Assembly: GCF_001612965.1 (NCBI RefSeq)
Contig: NZ_BDBL01000002.1
Coordinates: 300,826 to 364,825 of the forward strand
DNA from: Nocardia kruczakiae NBRC 101016
GTDB lineage: Bacteria > Actinomycetota > Actinomycetes > Mycobacteriales > Mycobacteriaceae
DNA: 64,000 nt
Direction of reading: 5' to 3'
Below are positions 40,061 through 48,243 of this stretch, piece after piece. Every line of letters begins with the position of its first letter. Positions within the stretch are counted from its first letter, which is position 1. Made by a program: the position numbers and the translations under genes. Below the pieces are notes generated by a model. That model was not told where the DNA came from and ran no database searches. It saw only the letters and a program-made list of their open reading frames with translations.

Positions 40061-40894
40061 TCAGCGGTTCACGCGCCCCGGAACCTCGAGCCGTTCGGCG
40101 AGGAAATCCAGCACGCGATGCAGCGCGGCCTGAGTCGGTTCGCCCGGTTCGTCGATGAGATGTTCGGTGAGCACCGAATGCGCGCTCAGTACGCCCTCCG
40201 GGTTGGCCGCGGCGTCGTCGAGTTCGATGGCGATGAACGCGTCGCCGAGCTGCGCGCGCAGGAAGTCGAAACGCTCCGCCGGTGAGCGGCGGTCCCCGCG
40301 GAAACGCAGGCCCAGCACGGAAAGCCCTGCGGCACAACGCTGTTTGATGCGGTCGAGATCGTCGGGCGAGACGTCGATCGAGCTCTTCTGCCGCGCGGTG
40401 AAACCCAGCGGCAGACCCGGCTGGGAGAGCACCGGTGCGACCAGCCGATCGTCCACAGCCATCCCCAGTGCGAATCCCCCGGTGAAACACATCCCGACGG
40501 CCCCGACTCCGGGCCCGCCGCACCGCCGATGCTCGGCCTCGGCCAGCGCCCGCAACCACTGCACCACCGGTGAGGTGCGTCCCGTCGCCAGCACAACGAA
40601 CTCCCGGCTGACGCAGATCGGCCCGAACTGACCGGCGATATTCGCCACCGCGGCGAGCGTGCCGTGCGCCGCGGGATCCGGGTCCCGCCCCGGATTCCCG
40701 TACAGATGCGGCACCACCGCCGTGCAGCCGATGCGCGCCACCCGCCGGGCGAAGTCGAAGACATCCGGCGAGATGCCCGGGAATTCCGCCATGACGATCA
40801 CCGCGGGCCCGCTGCCCTGCCGAAAGATCGTGCGGGACTTGCCCTCATGGGTGAAAGTCGCGTGTTCGAAATCGTGAAGATCGTCGTCTGCCAT
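40061..40894 (-). CDS. Dienelactone hydrolase family protein
   Basis: 277 residues, alpha/beta hydrolase. The nucleophile elbow is GAVGMCFTGGFAL, with cysteine as in dienelactone hydrolases. The acidic and histidine residues are probably near SVLGLRFRGD and the C-terminal LSAHSVLTEHL, respectively. N-terminal sequence lacks a signal peptide, so it is cytoplasmic. No other aromatic-ring degradation genes are nearby, so its substrate is unknown; many members act on other small esters or lactones. An AraC-type regulator begins just upstream on the same strand (25-base gap) and may control it. Confidence 0.88.
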   Translation of the reverse strand: MADDDLHDFEHATFTHEGKSRTIFRQGSGPAVIVMAEFPGISPDVFDFARRVARIGCTAVVPHLYGNPGRDPDPAAHGTLAAVANIAGQFGPICVSREFVVLATGRTSPVVQWLRALAEAEHRRCGGPGVGAVGMCFTGGFALGMAVDDRLVAPVLSQPGLPLGFTARQKSSIDVSPDDLDRIKQRCAAGLSVLGLRFRGDRRSPAERFDFLRAQLGDAFIAIELDDAAANPEGVLSAHSVLTEHLIDEPGEPTQAALHRVLDFLAERLEVPGRVNR

Positions 40895-40919
40895 GGCCGG
40901 CCCTTTCTCGTTCGGGCCC

Positions 40920-41771
40920 TCACTGTCGGCCGGCCACCCCCGCCGGGTCTTGAAAAAATGTTCCCCAGGCCCGGTAGCGGTGCTGCCCGATCAGGGTGTG
41001 CGTCTCACGTGCGAGCGTGCCCGGCGTGCGACCGGCGAAACTCGCGATCTCCCGGGACATGTGTGCCTGATCGCTGTACCCGCAGGAGGCCGCGACATCG
41101 GCGGCCGGCCGGCCCGCCACCAGCCCCTCCACCGCATGCCGGAACCGCACCAGCATCGCGGCGCGTTTCGGAGTGAGCCCGATCTGCGATTCGAATCGCG
41201 TCCACAACCGTTTGCGACTCCAGCCACACGACTCGGCCAGTTCGGCGACTCGCACCTGCCCGCGGGTCGCCACGATGCGATTCCAGCCCGCACGAACTTC
41301 CGGATCGGGTATGCGATCGGGCCGGAAGCGTTGCGCCAGAAACCCTCTCGTGAGCGCGAACCGCTCCTCCCACTCCCCCGCCTCCGCCAACCGCGCCCGC
41401 AGCCGCTCCGCCGACGCCCCCCACACCTCGTCCAACCCCACAACAGCACCCAACTCCCCCGGCCCCACCCCGAGCACCGAATACGCCCGCAACGGCGACA
41501 TCCGCACCTCGACACACGCCGCCCGCTCAGCCCGAATCCCCGTCAGCCCCCCGGAAAACCCCGCCACCATCCCCCCATTCGTCCGACTGGACTCGGTCGT
41601 CTCCACAACCAGCCCACCCCCACCGAAATCAACCGCCACGGTAATTGCCGGAATCACCGCCACCCGCAGCTCCAAGGGGCTGTCGGCACGATCGCGATAC
41701 CCGAGCATCGCTAACCCATCCGCCACCTGGCGCGGTCGCACGATCTCCCACCCTGCCGCGCGATCCTCCAC
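40920..41771 (-). CDS. AraC family transcriptional regulator
   Basis: 283 residues. The C-terminal AraC DNA-binding domain (about 160-265) has two helix-turn-helix units: VAELAESCGWSRKRLWTRF and DVAASCGYSDQAHMSREIASF, followed by the usual FAGRTPGTL. The N-terminal domain (about 1-150) is a ligand-binding cupin-like region. I chose GTG 41771; the reading frame extends upstream to 41873 but that stretch lies in the tRNA terminator. Precedes the dienelactone hydrolase on the same strand (25 bases), so they may form an operon, with control of that hydrolase inferred from position. Confidence 0.88.
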   Translation of the reverse strand: MEDRAAGWEIVRPRQVADGLAMLGYRDRADSPLELRVAVIPAITVAVDFGGGGLVVETTESSRTNGGMVAGFSGGLTGIRAERAACVEVRMSPLRAYSVLGVGPGELGAVVGLDEVWGASAERLRARLAEAGEWEERFALTRGFLAQRFRPDRIPDPEVRAGWNRIVATRGQVRVAELAESCGWSRKRLWTRFESQIGLTPKRAAMLVRFRHAVEGLVAGRPAADVAASCGYSDQAHMSREIASFAGRTPGTLARETHTLIGQHRYRAWGTFFQDPAGVAGRQ

Positions 41772-41807
41772 CCGGCCAGGGTAAACCGGCTTTCCCGACG
41801 GAATACG

Positions 41808-41842
41808 AAGAAGGCCCCGCCGCAATGCGGCGGGGCCTTCTT
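41808..41842 (-). terminator. Strong hairpin downstream of tRNA-Arg
   Basis: Perfect 16-bp stem (41808-41823 with 41827-41842) and a 3-base AAT loop immediately 3' to the tRNA-Arg gene on the minus strand. It separates the tRNAs from the AraC gene. Confidence 0.85.
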
Positions 41843-41846
41843 TCTG

Positions 41847-41919
41847 CGCGCCCGGAGAGACTCGAACTCCCAACCTTCTGATCCGTAGTCAGATGCTCTA
41901 TCCGTTGAGCTACGGGCGC
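41847..41919 (-). tRNA. tRNA-Arg (anticodon ACG)
   Basis: 73-base cloverleaf. Acceptor GCGCCCG pairs with CGGGCGC, T-loop GTTCGAGTC, anticodon loop CTACGGA, so anticodon ACG at 41884-41886. Its A34 should be converted to inosine by TadA (28055) to read CGU, CGC and CGA. CCA is not encoded. Confidence 0.96.
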
Positions 41920-41958
41920 AGGTCTTGTTCAGTTGTGTGCCCGGTTACCCGGGCGTGG

Positions 41959-42045
41959 CGGAGGCGAGAGGATTTGAACCTCCGGTCCCCGTGAAGGGAC
42001 AACTCATTAGCAGTGAGTCCCATTCGGCCGCTCTGGCACGCCTCC
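41959..42045 (-). tRNA. tRNA-Ser (anticodon GCT)
   Basis: 87-base class II tRNA. Acceptor GGAGGCG pairs with CGCCTCC, long variable arm, T-loop GGTTCAAATC, anticodon loop CTGCTAA, so anticodon GCT reads AGC and AGU. The following three bases (41956-41958) encode CCA. It lies 39 bases upstream of tRNA-Arg and is probably cotranscribed with it. Confidence 0.96.
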
Positions 42046-42131
42046 TGGAGCCTTCTTTCGAGGGCGCCGGTCCTTTCGAACCGCCGAGAGGCAAGAGTAC
42101 AGAGCAACCGGTCAGGACGCAAAACGGCTGG

Positions 42132-42989
42132 TCAACGTAGGTGACTGTCGAACCAATCGAAGATTCTGGTCTGTGCGTCGATCAACTGCCGCTTCTCCTC
42201 CTCGGGCAGTTGCTCGAAGTCGGCCATATCGAAGCCGGGATGGTCCGGGCGGTGATGCAGACCGGGATAGCACACGACCAGCGTGGCCACCGAAGCCCGC
42301 GCCGCCGCGTCACGGAGGCGTTCGACGTGGTCGCACGGGTTGACCGGATCGTCGTTGCCGTAGAGGCCGAGCCAGGGGGCTTGCAGCTGCGGGGCGGCCT
42401 CCACCAGTGCGGTGGCCTCCGCGGTCAGCGGTTCCACGATGCCGGGTGCGGCCACACTCACCGCGGCCCCGATGGGCCGGTTCGTGGCGACCAGCAGCGC
42501 GGCCGTGCCGGCGTTGTCGAAGCCGAGCACGCCGACGGTGTCCGCGAAGACCCCGCGGCCGACCAGCCAGTCGAAACAGGCGTCGAAGTCGGCGAACAGA
42601 TCCTCGCCGAACACCTGCTCGGCCTCGGCGCCACCCGCGACGGCGGTGGCGACAGCGCCCGGCCCGTCGGATAGGCGCGCCCCGACGGCGGCGAGATCAC
42701 GGTCGTTGACCGCCCCCGCGCCGTCCCCGTGGCCCCGCTGCCGATCGAAGCGGTGGAACAGATTGGGCGCCACCATGATCCAGCCTTCACCGGCCAGCGA
42801 TTTCATCATTTCCAGCAATACATCGGCAAACTGACGGGACTCGTGGAGTACGACGATGCCGCCGCGCGCGTAGCCCTCCGGCTCGATCACCGTGATGGGC
42901 ACCCGACCTCCGGCCGACGGTTCCGGAGCGCCGTCGACCACCTGCCCGCTGTCGCGCAATGGTGCTTCATCTCGATAGATGCCCGACAT
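42132..42989 (-). CDS. Dienelactone-hydrolase-like protein with aspartate at the nucleophile position
   Basis: 285 residues, alpha/beta hydrolase of the dienelactone hydrolase group: PITVIEPEGYARGGIVVLHE at the start, WIMVAPNLFHRF, and a C-terminal PWLGLYGNDDPVNP with a catalytic-type aspartate and VVCYPGLHHRPDHPGF with histidine. The expected nucleophile elbow GFCxGG or GFSxGG reads GVLGFDNAGTAA, so aspartate replaces cysteine or serine and the second glycine is altered. Aspartate nucleophiles occur in haloalkane dehalogenases and epoxide hydrolases; loss of activity is also possible. ATG 42989 is chosen, with an upstream ATG at about 43047 possible. Divergent from the aminotransferase across a palindrome-containing region. 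Confidence 0.78.
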   Translation of the reverse strand: MSGIYRDEAPLRDSGQVVDGAPEPSAGGRVPITVIEPEGYARGGIVVLHESRQFADVLLEMMKSLAGEGWIMVAPNLFHRFDRQRGHGDGAGAVNDRDLAAVGARLSDGPGAVATAVAGGAEAEQVFGEDLFADFDACFDWLVGRGVFADTVGVLGFDNAGTAALLVATNRPIGAAVSVAAPGIVEPLTAEATALVEAAPQLQAPWLGLYGNDDPVNPCDHVERLRDAAARASVATLVVCYPGLHHRPDHPGFDMADFEQLPEEEKRQLIDAQTRIFDWFDSHLR

Positions 42990-43049
42990 GAAACCAGGGT
43001 AGTTCGCATCCGTCACATTCGGGAGAAGTTGCACGGAAGTACCCATTCC

Positions 43050-43065
43050 TCGGAAAATTTTCCGA
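43050..43065. promoter_or_regulatory. Perfect 16-bp palindrome, candidate operator
   Basis: TCGGAAAATTTTCCGA, perfect dyad of 16 bases in a GC-rich region, located between the divergent hydrolase (start 42989) and the aminotransferase (start 43146). Regulator unknown; it could serve either gene. Confidence 0.55.
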
Positions 43066-43145
43066 CATACCGCCCAGGCGGTTCGTACCGGCGGGACCTT
43101 CGAGACAACCGCGCCGAGCCGCCGCGACGTGCGAGGAATTAAGGT

Positions 43146-44231
43146 GTGGGGGTGAGTGCTCGTATTCGTCCGGACCTGGAGTCCATTCCGGCTTACGCTC
43201 CGGGTCGCAGCCATCCGGGCGCCGTGAAACTGGCCAGCAACGAAACCACCCAGGGCCCGCTGCCGAGTGTCGCCAAGGTGATCGCCGAGGCGGCCGAACT
43301 CATCAACCGGTACCCGGACAACTCCTCCGGCGAACTTCGAGCAGCCCTCGCCGAGTTCCACGACGTAGCGGTCGAGAACGTCGCGATCGGCTGCGGCAGC
43401 GTCGCACTGTGCCAGGAACTGGTGCAGATCACGTGCGCCTCTCCCGCCGACGAGGTGGTGTTCGCCTGGCGCTCGTTCGAGGCGTATCCGATTGTCACGC
43501 AGGTCGGCAACGCGACGGCGGTGCCGGTACCGCTGAACGACGAATTCGCGCACGACCTGGATGCGATGGCGGCCGCGGTCACCGAGCGCACCCGGCTCGT
43601 CTTCGTCTGCAATCCGAACAACCCCACCGGCACGGCGTACGGCCGCGCCGCACTGACCCGCTTCCTCGACGCGATCCCCGAGGACGTGCTGGTGGTGCTC
43701 GACGAGGCGTACTTCGAGTATCTGCGCCTGCCCGCCGACGACCGGGCCGACGGCGTGGAGATCGGCCGCGGTCGCTCGAATGTCGTTGTGCTGCGCACCT
43801 TTTCGAAGGCATACGGGCTCGCGGGCCTGCGCGTCGGTTACGCCGTGGGTGATCCGGAACTGATCACCGCGCTGATGAAGGTACACATCCCGTTCAGCGT
43901 GAATCGGCTCGCGCAGGCCGCGGCCATGGCCTGCCTGCAGGCGCGGCACGAACTGCTCGACCGCACCGATCAGGTGGTGGCCGAGCGTGAGCGCATGCGC
44001 GACGCACTGCTGGCGGCCGGATACCGGGTGCCTGCGTCCCAGGCCAACTTCGTCTGGCTGCCGCTGGGCGAGCACAGCGCGGAGTTCGGCACGGCGAGTG
44101 CCGAAGCCGGAGTCCTGGTGCGGCCCTACGGCACCGACGGTGTGCGGATCACCGCGGGCGATCCGCACGAGAACGATCGGTTCCTGGGTTTCGCCACCGC
44201 ACCGGACACCGTCGCCCGCTTCGCCGGCTGA
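43146..44231 (+). CDS. pat: Aromatic amino acid / histidinol-phosphate-type aminotransferase
   Basis: 361 residues, PLP fold type I of the HisC/Pat group. Catalytic and cofactor residues: SNETTQGPLPS at the start, NPNNPTGT, DEAYFEY, and the PLP lysine in TFSKAYGLAGLRVGY, with a C-terminal RPYGTDGVRITAG holding the carboxylate arginine. Actinobacteria have this enzyme as aromatic aminotransferase (Rv3772, HisC2/Pat) beside the true HisC. No other histidine genes lie near, so aromatic transamination (phenylalanine and tyrosine) is more likely than histidine synthesis. GTG 43146 is preceded by GAGGAA. Confidence 0.9.
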   Translation: MGVSARIRPDLESIPAYAPGRSHPGAVKLASNETTQGPLPSVAKVIAEAAELINRYPDNSSGELRAALAEFHDVAVENVAIGCGSVALCQELVQITCASPADEVVFAWRSFEAYPIVTQVGNATAVPVPLNDEFAHDLDAMAAAVTERTRLVFVCNPNNPTGTAYGRAALTRFLDAIPEDVLVVLDEAYFEYLRLPADDRADGVEIGRGRSNVVVLRTFSKAYGLAGLRVGYAVGDPELITALMKVHIPFSVNRLAQAAAMACLQARHELLDRTDQVVAERERMRDALLAAGYRVPASQANFVWLPLGEHSAEFGTASAEAGVLVRPYGTDGVRITAGDPHENDRFLGFATAPDTVARFAG

Positions 44232-44244
44232 ACCCGCGCCGCGG

Positions 44245-45306
44245 TCAGCGCACGCCGAGGGCTGCCGCCAGCGTCGGCCAGGCCCGCGGCAGCTCGTCCT
44301 TCCAGTACGGCCAGGAATGCGTCCCGACCGGGCGCAGATCGACGTCCGCCGGGATCTGCATGCGCTCCAGCCGATCCGCGAGTGCCATGGTGCAGGCGTT
44401 GGCGCCGGCTTCGAGCGGGCCGCCGAATCCGATCGACGAGACCGCTTCCGGATTGCCCGGAACGTCGTAGGGCCCCGGCACACCGGAACCGGCGGACAGG
44501 AAGATCGCCTTACCGCGCAGGGTGTCGGCGTGCATCATCACGTCGTGAGCGAGCCAATCGGGATCCTCCTGTTTGCCGAACATGTTGTCCGGCTCGCCGC
44601 CGTAGGTGCGGACCACCGCCCGCGCCTGCGCCTGCCCGAAATCGGAACCCATTGCGTAGCAACCGCTGTGGGCGGCGACCGCCACATACGCCTGCGGATC
44701 GCGCATCGCCAGCATCATCGCCGCCTCCGCGCCCATCGAGACACCCTCCACCGCATCGCGGCCGTTGCCCTCGAACGTCGCGTCGATCAACGGCGGGAGT
44801 TCCCGGGTGAGGAACGTCTCCCATTTGTTGGTGCCGAGCACCGGATCCGGATGCTGCCAATCCGTGTAGTACCCCGCCGGGCCGCCGATCGTGAGAACGA
44901 CGTTGACATCCTTATCGGCGAAGAACTGCACCGCACCACCGCGCTCGGTCCAGTTGTTGTACTCGTTGCTCGCGCTGCGCCCGTCGAGCAGATAGAGGGT
45001 CGGGCGCGGATGGCCGCGGTCCGCCGGCAGCAGCACCTGCACCTGCACCGTGCGCCCCATCGCCGGGGAGTCGACGAACACGCGCAACCAGCGATCGTTG
45101 ATCGGTTCGATGTGGTCGATCGACGCGGTGGCCGGACGGGGATCGTCCAGCGCCGGAGGCGGCCCCTCGGCGGAACCGGAATCGGCCGGGGGCGCGGGCG
45201 CGGCGGCAATCGACGGCGCTCCCCAGATCGCCCCACTCATGAGGAGTGCGGCGATGGCGGCGCCGGACAGCCGACGCCGTATCCGGCGACGAACCATGGC
45301 CGTCAT
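44245..45306 (-). CDS. Mycolyltransferase-like secreted esterase (antigen 85 family)
   Basis: 353 residues. A signal peptide (about 1-35, AALLMSGAIWGAPSIAAA) is followed by a Pro/Ala-rich linker and an alpha/beta hydrolase domain of the antigen 85 type. Nucleophile elbow GVSMGA (Ser in GxSxG) within DAVEGVSMGAEAAMML, and the C-terminal catalytic histidine in GTHSWPYWKDELP. Antigen 85 enzymes move mycolic acids between trehalose and arabinogalactan in the outer layer. The FbpABC Trp-His loop motif is well kept in HSWPYW. ATG 45306 chosen, ATG 45297 also possible. Divergent from the tRNA-Ser at 45445. Confidence 0.88.
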   Translation of the reverse strand: MTAMVRRRIRRRLSGAAIAALLMSGAIWGAPSIAAAPAPPADSGSAEGPPPALDDPRPATASIDHIEPINDRWLRVFVDSPAMGRTVQVQVLLPADRGHPRPTLYLLDGRSASNEYNNWTERGGAVQFFADKDVNVVLTIGGPAGYYTDWQHPDPVLGTNKWETFLTRELPPLIDATFEGNGRDAVEGVSMGAEAAMMLAMRDPQAYVAVAAHSGCYAMGSDFGQAQARAVVRTYGGEPDNMFGKQEDPDWLAHDVMMHADTLRGKAIFLSAGSGVPGPYDVPGNPEAVSSIGFGGPLEAGANACTMALADRLERMQIPADVDLRPVGTHSWPYWKDELPRAWPTLAAALGVR

Positions 45307-45444
45307 ACTGCCAGAGGTCGCGCGAGGCGTCGAAAACCCACGACAGCCGATCGTCGGCGAGTCTTCCGCACCCCGCCGGACCGATTCGGCATCCCCGCAC
45401 CCACGCCAGTAGGCTGAGACACCGTTCCGGCCCGCCCGGAACGA

Positions 45445-45529
45445 GGTGGGTTGCCCGAGCGGCCTAAGGGAACGGTCTTGAAAACCGTCGTGGTTCACGC
45501 CACCGTGGGTTCAAATCCCACACCCACCG
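45445..45529 (+). tRNA. tRNA-Ser (anticodon TGA)
   Basis: 85-base class II tRNA on the plus strand. Acceptor GGTGGGT pairs with ACCCACC, long variable arm, T-loop GGTTCAAATC, anticodon loop CTTGAAA, so anticodon TGA reads UCA. CCA is not encoded. A third serine tRNA in this window. Confidence 0.95.
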
Positions 45530-45544
45530 CAGGTGAGGGGTCCG

Positions 45545-46270
45545 TCACCAGGGCACTGGTCCGGCGTCGGAGAAGAATCCGCCGGTCGGTCCGTCGTCGG
45601 GCAGGGTGGCGAGGTGGATCGCGATCGCCGCGCCCTGTTGGGGGGTTCGGACGCCGCGGAAGCCGTTGAGGTCGGTGGCGGTGAAGCCGGGGCAGCCGGC
45701 GTTGATCAGGATGTCGGTGTCGGCCAGTTCCTTGACGTACTGGATGGTGACCGCGTTCAGGAAGGTCTTCGAGGCCGCGTACGCAGCGGAAATGGGGCCG
45801 GTGTCGGTGCCGGGCGTGGTCTGCAGCGTGAGAGAGCCGACGCTGCTGGACATGTTCACGATCCTCGGTGCTGCCGAGGCGCGCAGCATCGGCAGCATCG
45901 CGTTGGTGACACGGATGACCCCGATCACGTTGGTTTCCACGGCTTCTCGCACGGTCGCGGGATCGACCGTGGTGGGTGTCTGGGGCATGCCGCCGGTGAT
46001 CGCGGCGTTGTTGACCAGGACGTCGAGCCCTCCGGCATGGTCGGCGATCAGATCGGCCGCGGTGGCCACGCTCGCGTCGTCGGTCACGTCGAGCGGAACG
46101 CCGAACGCGTCGGTCCCGGCAGCGCGCAATTTCTCCACCGCGGTGTCGCGGCGTCGCTCATCGCGCGCGCCCACACCGATTCGCCAGCCGAGGGCGCCCA
46201 GACCCGCCGCGATCTCGTATCCGATTCCCTTGTTCGCGCCGGTCACCAGCGCGATCGTCCGTTCACTCAT
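45545..46270 (-). CDS. SDR family oxidoreductase
   Basis: 241 residues, short-chain dehydrogenase. N-terminal nucleotide-binding loop TGANKGIG, NAAITGG in place of NNAG, the catalytic YAASK motif (SAAYAASKTFLNA) and a preceding NMSSSVGSL with serine. NADP or NAD preference is not clear from the loop. Substrate unknown. ATG 46270 begins the gene. It is divergent from the LysR gene with a 105-base gap that carries a LysR-type box, so LysR most likely controls it. Confidence 0.92.
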   Translation of the reverse strand: MSERTIALVTGANKGIGYEIAAGLGALGWRIGVGARDERRRDTAVEKLRAAGTDAFGVPLDVTDDASVATAADLIADHAGGLDVLVNNAAITGGMPQTPTTVDPATVREAVETNVIGVIRVTNAMLPMLRASAAPRIVNMSSSVGSLTLQTTPGTDTGPISAAYAASKTFLNAVTIQYVKELADTDILINAGCPGFTATDLNGFRGVRTPQQGAAIAIHLATLPDDGPTGGFFSDAGPVPW

Positions 46271-46328
46271 ACCGTCGATCCTGGTTCGTTCTCGGGTGGC
46301 GCGTCCAACACCGGCTGGGTGGCCATTG

Positions 46329-46343
46329 ATACCGCACGGGTAT
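46329..46343. promoter_or_regulatory. Candidate LysR-type binding box
   Basis: ATACC-N5-GGTAT inverted repeat, which satisfies the T-N11-A LysR rule, in the middle of the divergent sdr/lysR region. Confidence 0.55.
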
Positions 46344-46375
46344 TGGTCGCGGTGAGCGCCGGATAGGATGACCCG

Positions 46376-47215
46376 GTGGAGACGCGGGAGTTGCGGTACT
46401 TCGTCGCCGTCGCCGAGGAATTGCATTTCGGGCGGGCGGCACAGCGACTCGCGATGGCGCAACCACCGCTCTCACGGGCGATCCGACAGCTCGAACGGCG
46501 GCTCGGGGTGGTTCTGCTGCACCGCACCACTCGCTCGATCGCCCTGACCGAGGCCGGGTCGGTGCTGTTGCGGGAGGCCCGCGCCGCGCTCGCCGCGGTC
46601 GAAGCCGCGGAGCGCCGCACCCGCCGTGCCGCGGCCCATCGGCCCGGGATGGTGCTGGCCACGAAGGCGGGAGCGTCCAGTGAACTGCTGTCGAAACTGC
46701 TGGACGCCTACGCTGCCGAACCGGGCGCTGTCCCCGTCGAGGTGATCCTGTGCGGGCCCGGCGAACAGGAGGGGCTGCTGCGCGACGGTCGGGCCGACGT
46801 CGCCCTGCTCCACCGGCCCTTCGACACGACCGCCGGATTCGACACCGAGGATCTGCACACCGAACAACAGGTCCTGGTCCTGCCTGCCGGCCACCCCCTC
46901 GCCTCCCGGCCCCACATCTCGTCGGCCGAGGTCTCCGCCCTGACGGATCTGCCCCTGCCACGCTGGCCACGCTCGGATGGGAGCTATCCCGACGGCCCCG
47001 GTCCGCAGGTTCGCGACCACACCCAACTGGCCCAACTGATCGCGCTCGGACGAACCTGTGCGGTCATGCCCGAGTCGGTTCGAACCCACCTACGCTGCGG
47101 TCACGCGATCGTGCCGGTGCCGGACGCACCAGCGGTCACGACCGTCATCGCCTGGCCACCACACAGCAAATCCAGAGCCGTCGCCGACCTCGTCCGCACC
47201 GCGACACGTCTCTAG
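46376..47215 (+). CDS. LysR family transcriptional regulator
   Basis: 279 residues. N-terminal winged helix: LRYFVAVAEELHFGRAAQRLAMAQPPLSRAIRQLERRLG, with VLLHRTTRSIALTEAG as wing. The C-terminal effector domain follows, beginning near 90. No cysteine pattern to suggest redox sensing. The start is GTG 46376, close to the first helix as usual. It faces the SDR gene, the classical LysR arrangement, and probably activates or represses that gene and itself through the repeat at 46329. Confidence 0.92.
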   Translation: METRELRYFVAVAEELHFGRAAQRLAMAQPPLSRAIRQLERRLGVVLLHRTTRSIALTEAGSVLLREARAALAAVEAAERRTRRAAAHRPGMVLATKAGASSELLSKLLDAYAAEPGAVPVEVILCGPGEQEGLLRDGRADVALLHRPFDTTAGFDTEDLHTEQQVLVLPAGHPLASRPHISSAEVSALTDLPLPRWPRSDGSYPDGPGPQVRDHTQLAQLIALGRTCAVMPESVRTHLRCGHAIVPVPDAPAVTTVIAWPPHSKSRAVADLVRTATRL

Positions 47216-47321
47216 CCGACACCGCGGTTCGCGGCCCCCGCATCCACGACGATGGCGCCGACCGGCGGATCGGTCGGCGCCACCATCGTTTCGGTCTCGA
47301 TTCGAACGGCCGGGCCCAGAT

Positions 47322-47495
47322 TCAGAAGCACCACACCCAATCGGCGGATCCCGGCAGCGGGATGGTGATGCAGATGGCGATCGGTTTCGCCGTGGTGTCG
47401 GACGCGCTGTCGGCGGAGGCGATGGGCGCCGCCACGGCGCCGAGCGACAAGATGATCGCGGTGGTTGCGAGAGCTTTCGCTGACTTCCTGTGCAT
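47322..47495 (-). CDS. Small secreted peptide (57 residues)
   Basis: Encodes 57 residues from ATG 47495. Residues 1-30 form a signal peptide: a basic start (HRKS), a hydrophobic core (TTAIILSLGAVAAPI) and a cleavage site after ASA near residue 28. The mature part is about 29 residues with two cysteines, ending in Trp-Val-Trp-Cys-Phe. No family recognised. It lies between lysR and marR on its own, in a short gap where no gene is otherwise expected. A GGGAC-N4-GTCCC palindrome sits 100 bases upstream at 47594, close to the DosR hypoxia box, with no other gene reading away from it. Real secreted peptide is likely; function unknown. Confidence 0.75.
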   Translation of the reverse strand: MHRKSAKALATTAIILSLGAVAAPIASADSASDTTAKPIAICITIPLPGSADWVWCF

Positions 47496-47593
47496 GGTTC
47501 GAACCTTTCGACGTCACCCTTCGAAGGAAAACCGGAAACCCCGGTCCCGGACCTAGCGCCCTAATGGTCGCGCCCGCGAACAGTCAGCAACAA

Positions 47594-47607
47594 GGGACCA
47601 ACGTCCC
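47594..47607. promoter_or_regulatory. DosR/DevR-like palindrome upstream of the small secreted peptide
   Basis: GGGAC-CAAC-GTCCC, matching the core GGGAC-N4-GTCCC of the mycobacterial dormancy-regulator box with the same spacing, extended to AGGGAC/GTCCCT. It is upstream only of the 47495 peptide gene, since the marR gene ends at 47632. Confidence 0.55.
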
Positions 47608-47631
47608 TGATCGGGCGCAGCGCGCTTCGGA

Positions 47632-48120
47632 TCAGGTTCGGCGGGGGTCGGTTTTGGCGTTGACTCGGTCGAAGGCGTCGCCGATGGCGGTGAGCTCTTC
47701 GGGGCTGAGGAGGTCGACGAAGGTGCGGCGGACGGCGGCTACGTGGCCGGGGGCGGCGGCGCGGAGGCGGCGCATACCTTCGTCGGTGAGGTGGGCGCGG
47801 ACGCCGCGGCCGTCCTCTTCGCAGCTGGTGCGGCGGACCATGCCCTCGTCCTCCATGCGGCGGATCTGGTGGGTGAGGCGGCTGCGCGAGGACAGCACGC
47901 CGTCGGCGAGATCGCTCATCCGCAGCGAACCGCCCGGAGCCTCGGAAAGCATCACGAGTATGCGGTATTCGGGCAGGCTCATATCGCTGTCGGCCTGTAA
48001 CTGGCGGTTGAGTTCCACCATCAGGCGCTGATGCCCGTCCATGAACGCACGCCATGCCCGCTGCTGTGCCGAGCTCAACCACGGCGGGGAGGCCGGGTGA
48101 CCGCTCGGTTCGTAAGCCAT
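47632..48120 (-). CDS. MarR family transcriptional regulator
   Basis: 162 residues, winged helix of the MarR type: MSLPEYRILVMLSEAPGGSLRMSDLADGVLSSRSRLTHQIRRMEDEGMVRR (recognition helix and wing), and DGRGVRAHLTDEGMRRL. MarR proteins repress genes in response to aromatic or oxidant ligands. ATG 48120. Divergent from the quinone oxidoreductase at 48244 with a 123-base gap, so control of that gene is likely. Confidence 0.93.
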   Translation of the reverse strand: MAYEPSGHPASPPWLSSAQQRAWRAFMDGHQRLMVELNRQLQADSDMSLPEYRILVMLSEAPGGSLRMSDLADGVLSSRSRLTHQIRRMEDEGMVRRTSCEEDGRGVRAHLTDEGMRRLRAAAPGHVAAVRRTFVDLLSPEELTAIGDAFDRVNAKTDPRRT

Positions 48121-48243
48121 GGCGCCATTCTATTGGCCCCGAATGGAAGGAATGTCGGCTGGTCAGGGACCTGCGGACAAGATCACCCGGATCGGTCGCA
48201 CAGCCGCACCCGTTCCAGCGCGGCGAGCACCTAGAGTCGAGGT

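Noticed and set aside
47212..47517. 101-residue minus-strand ORF overlapping the small peptide
   Set aside because: His/Arg-rich shadow in another frame of the secreted-peptide gene.
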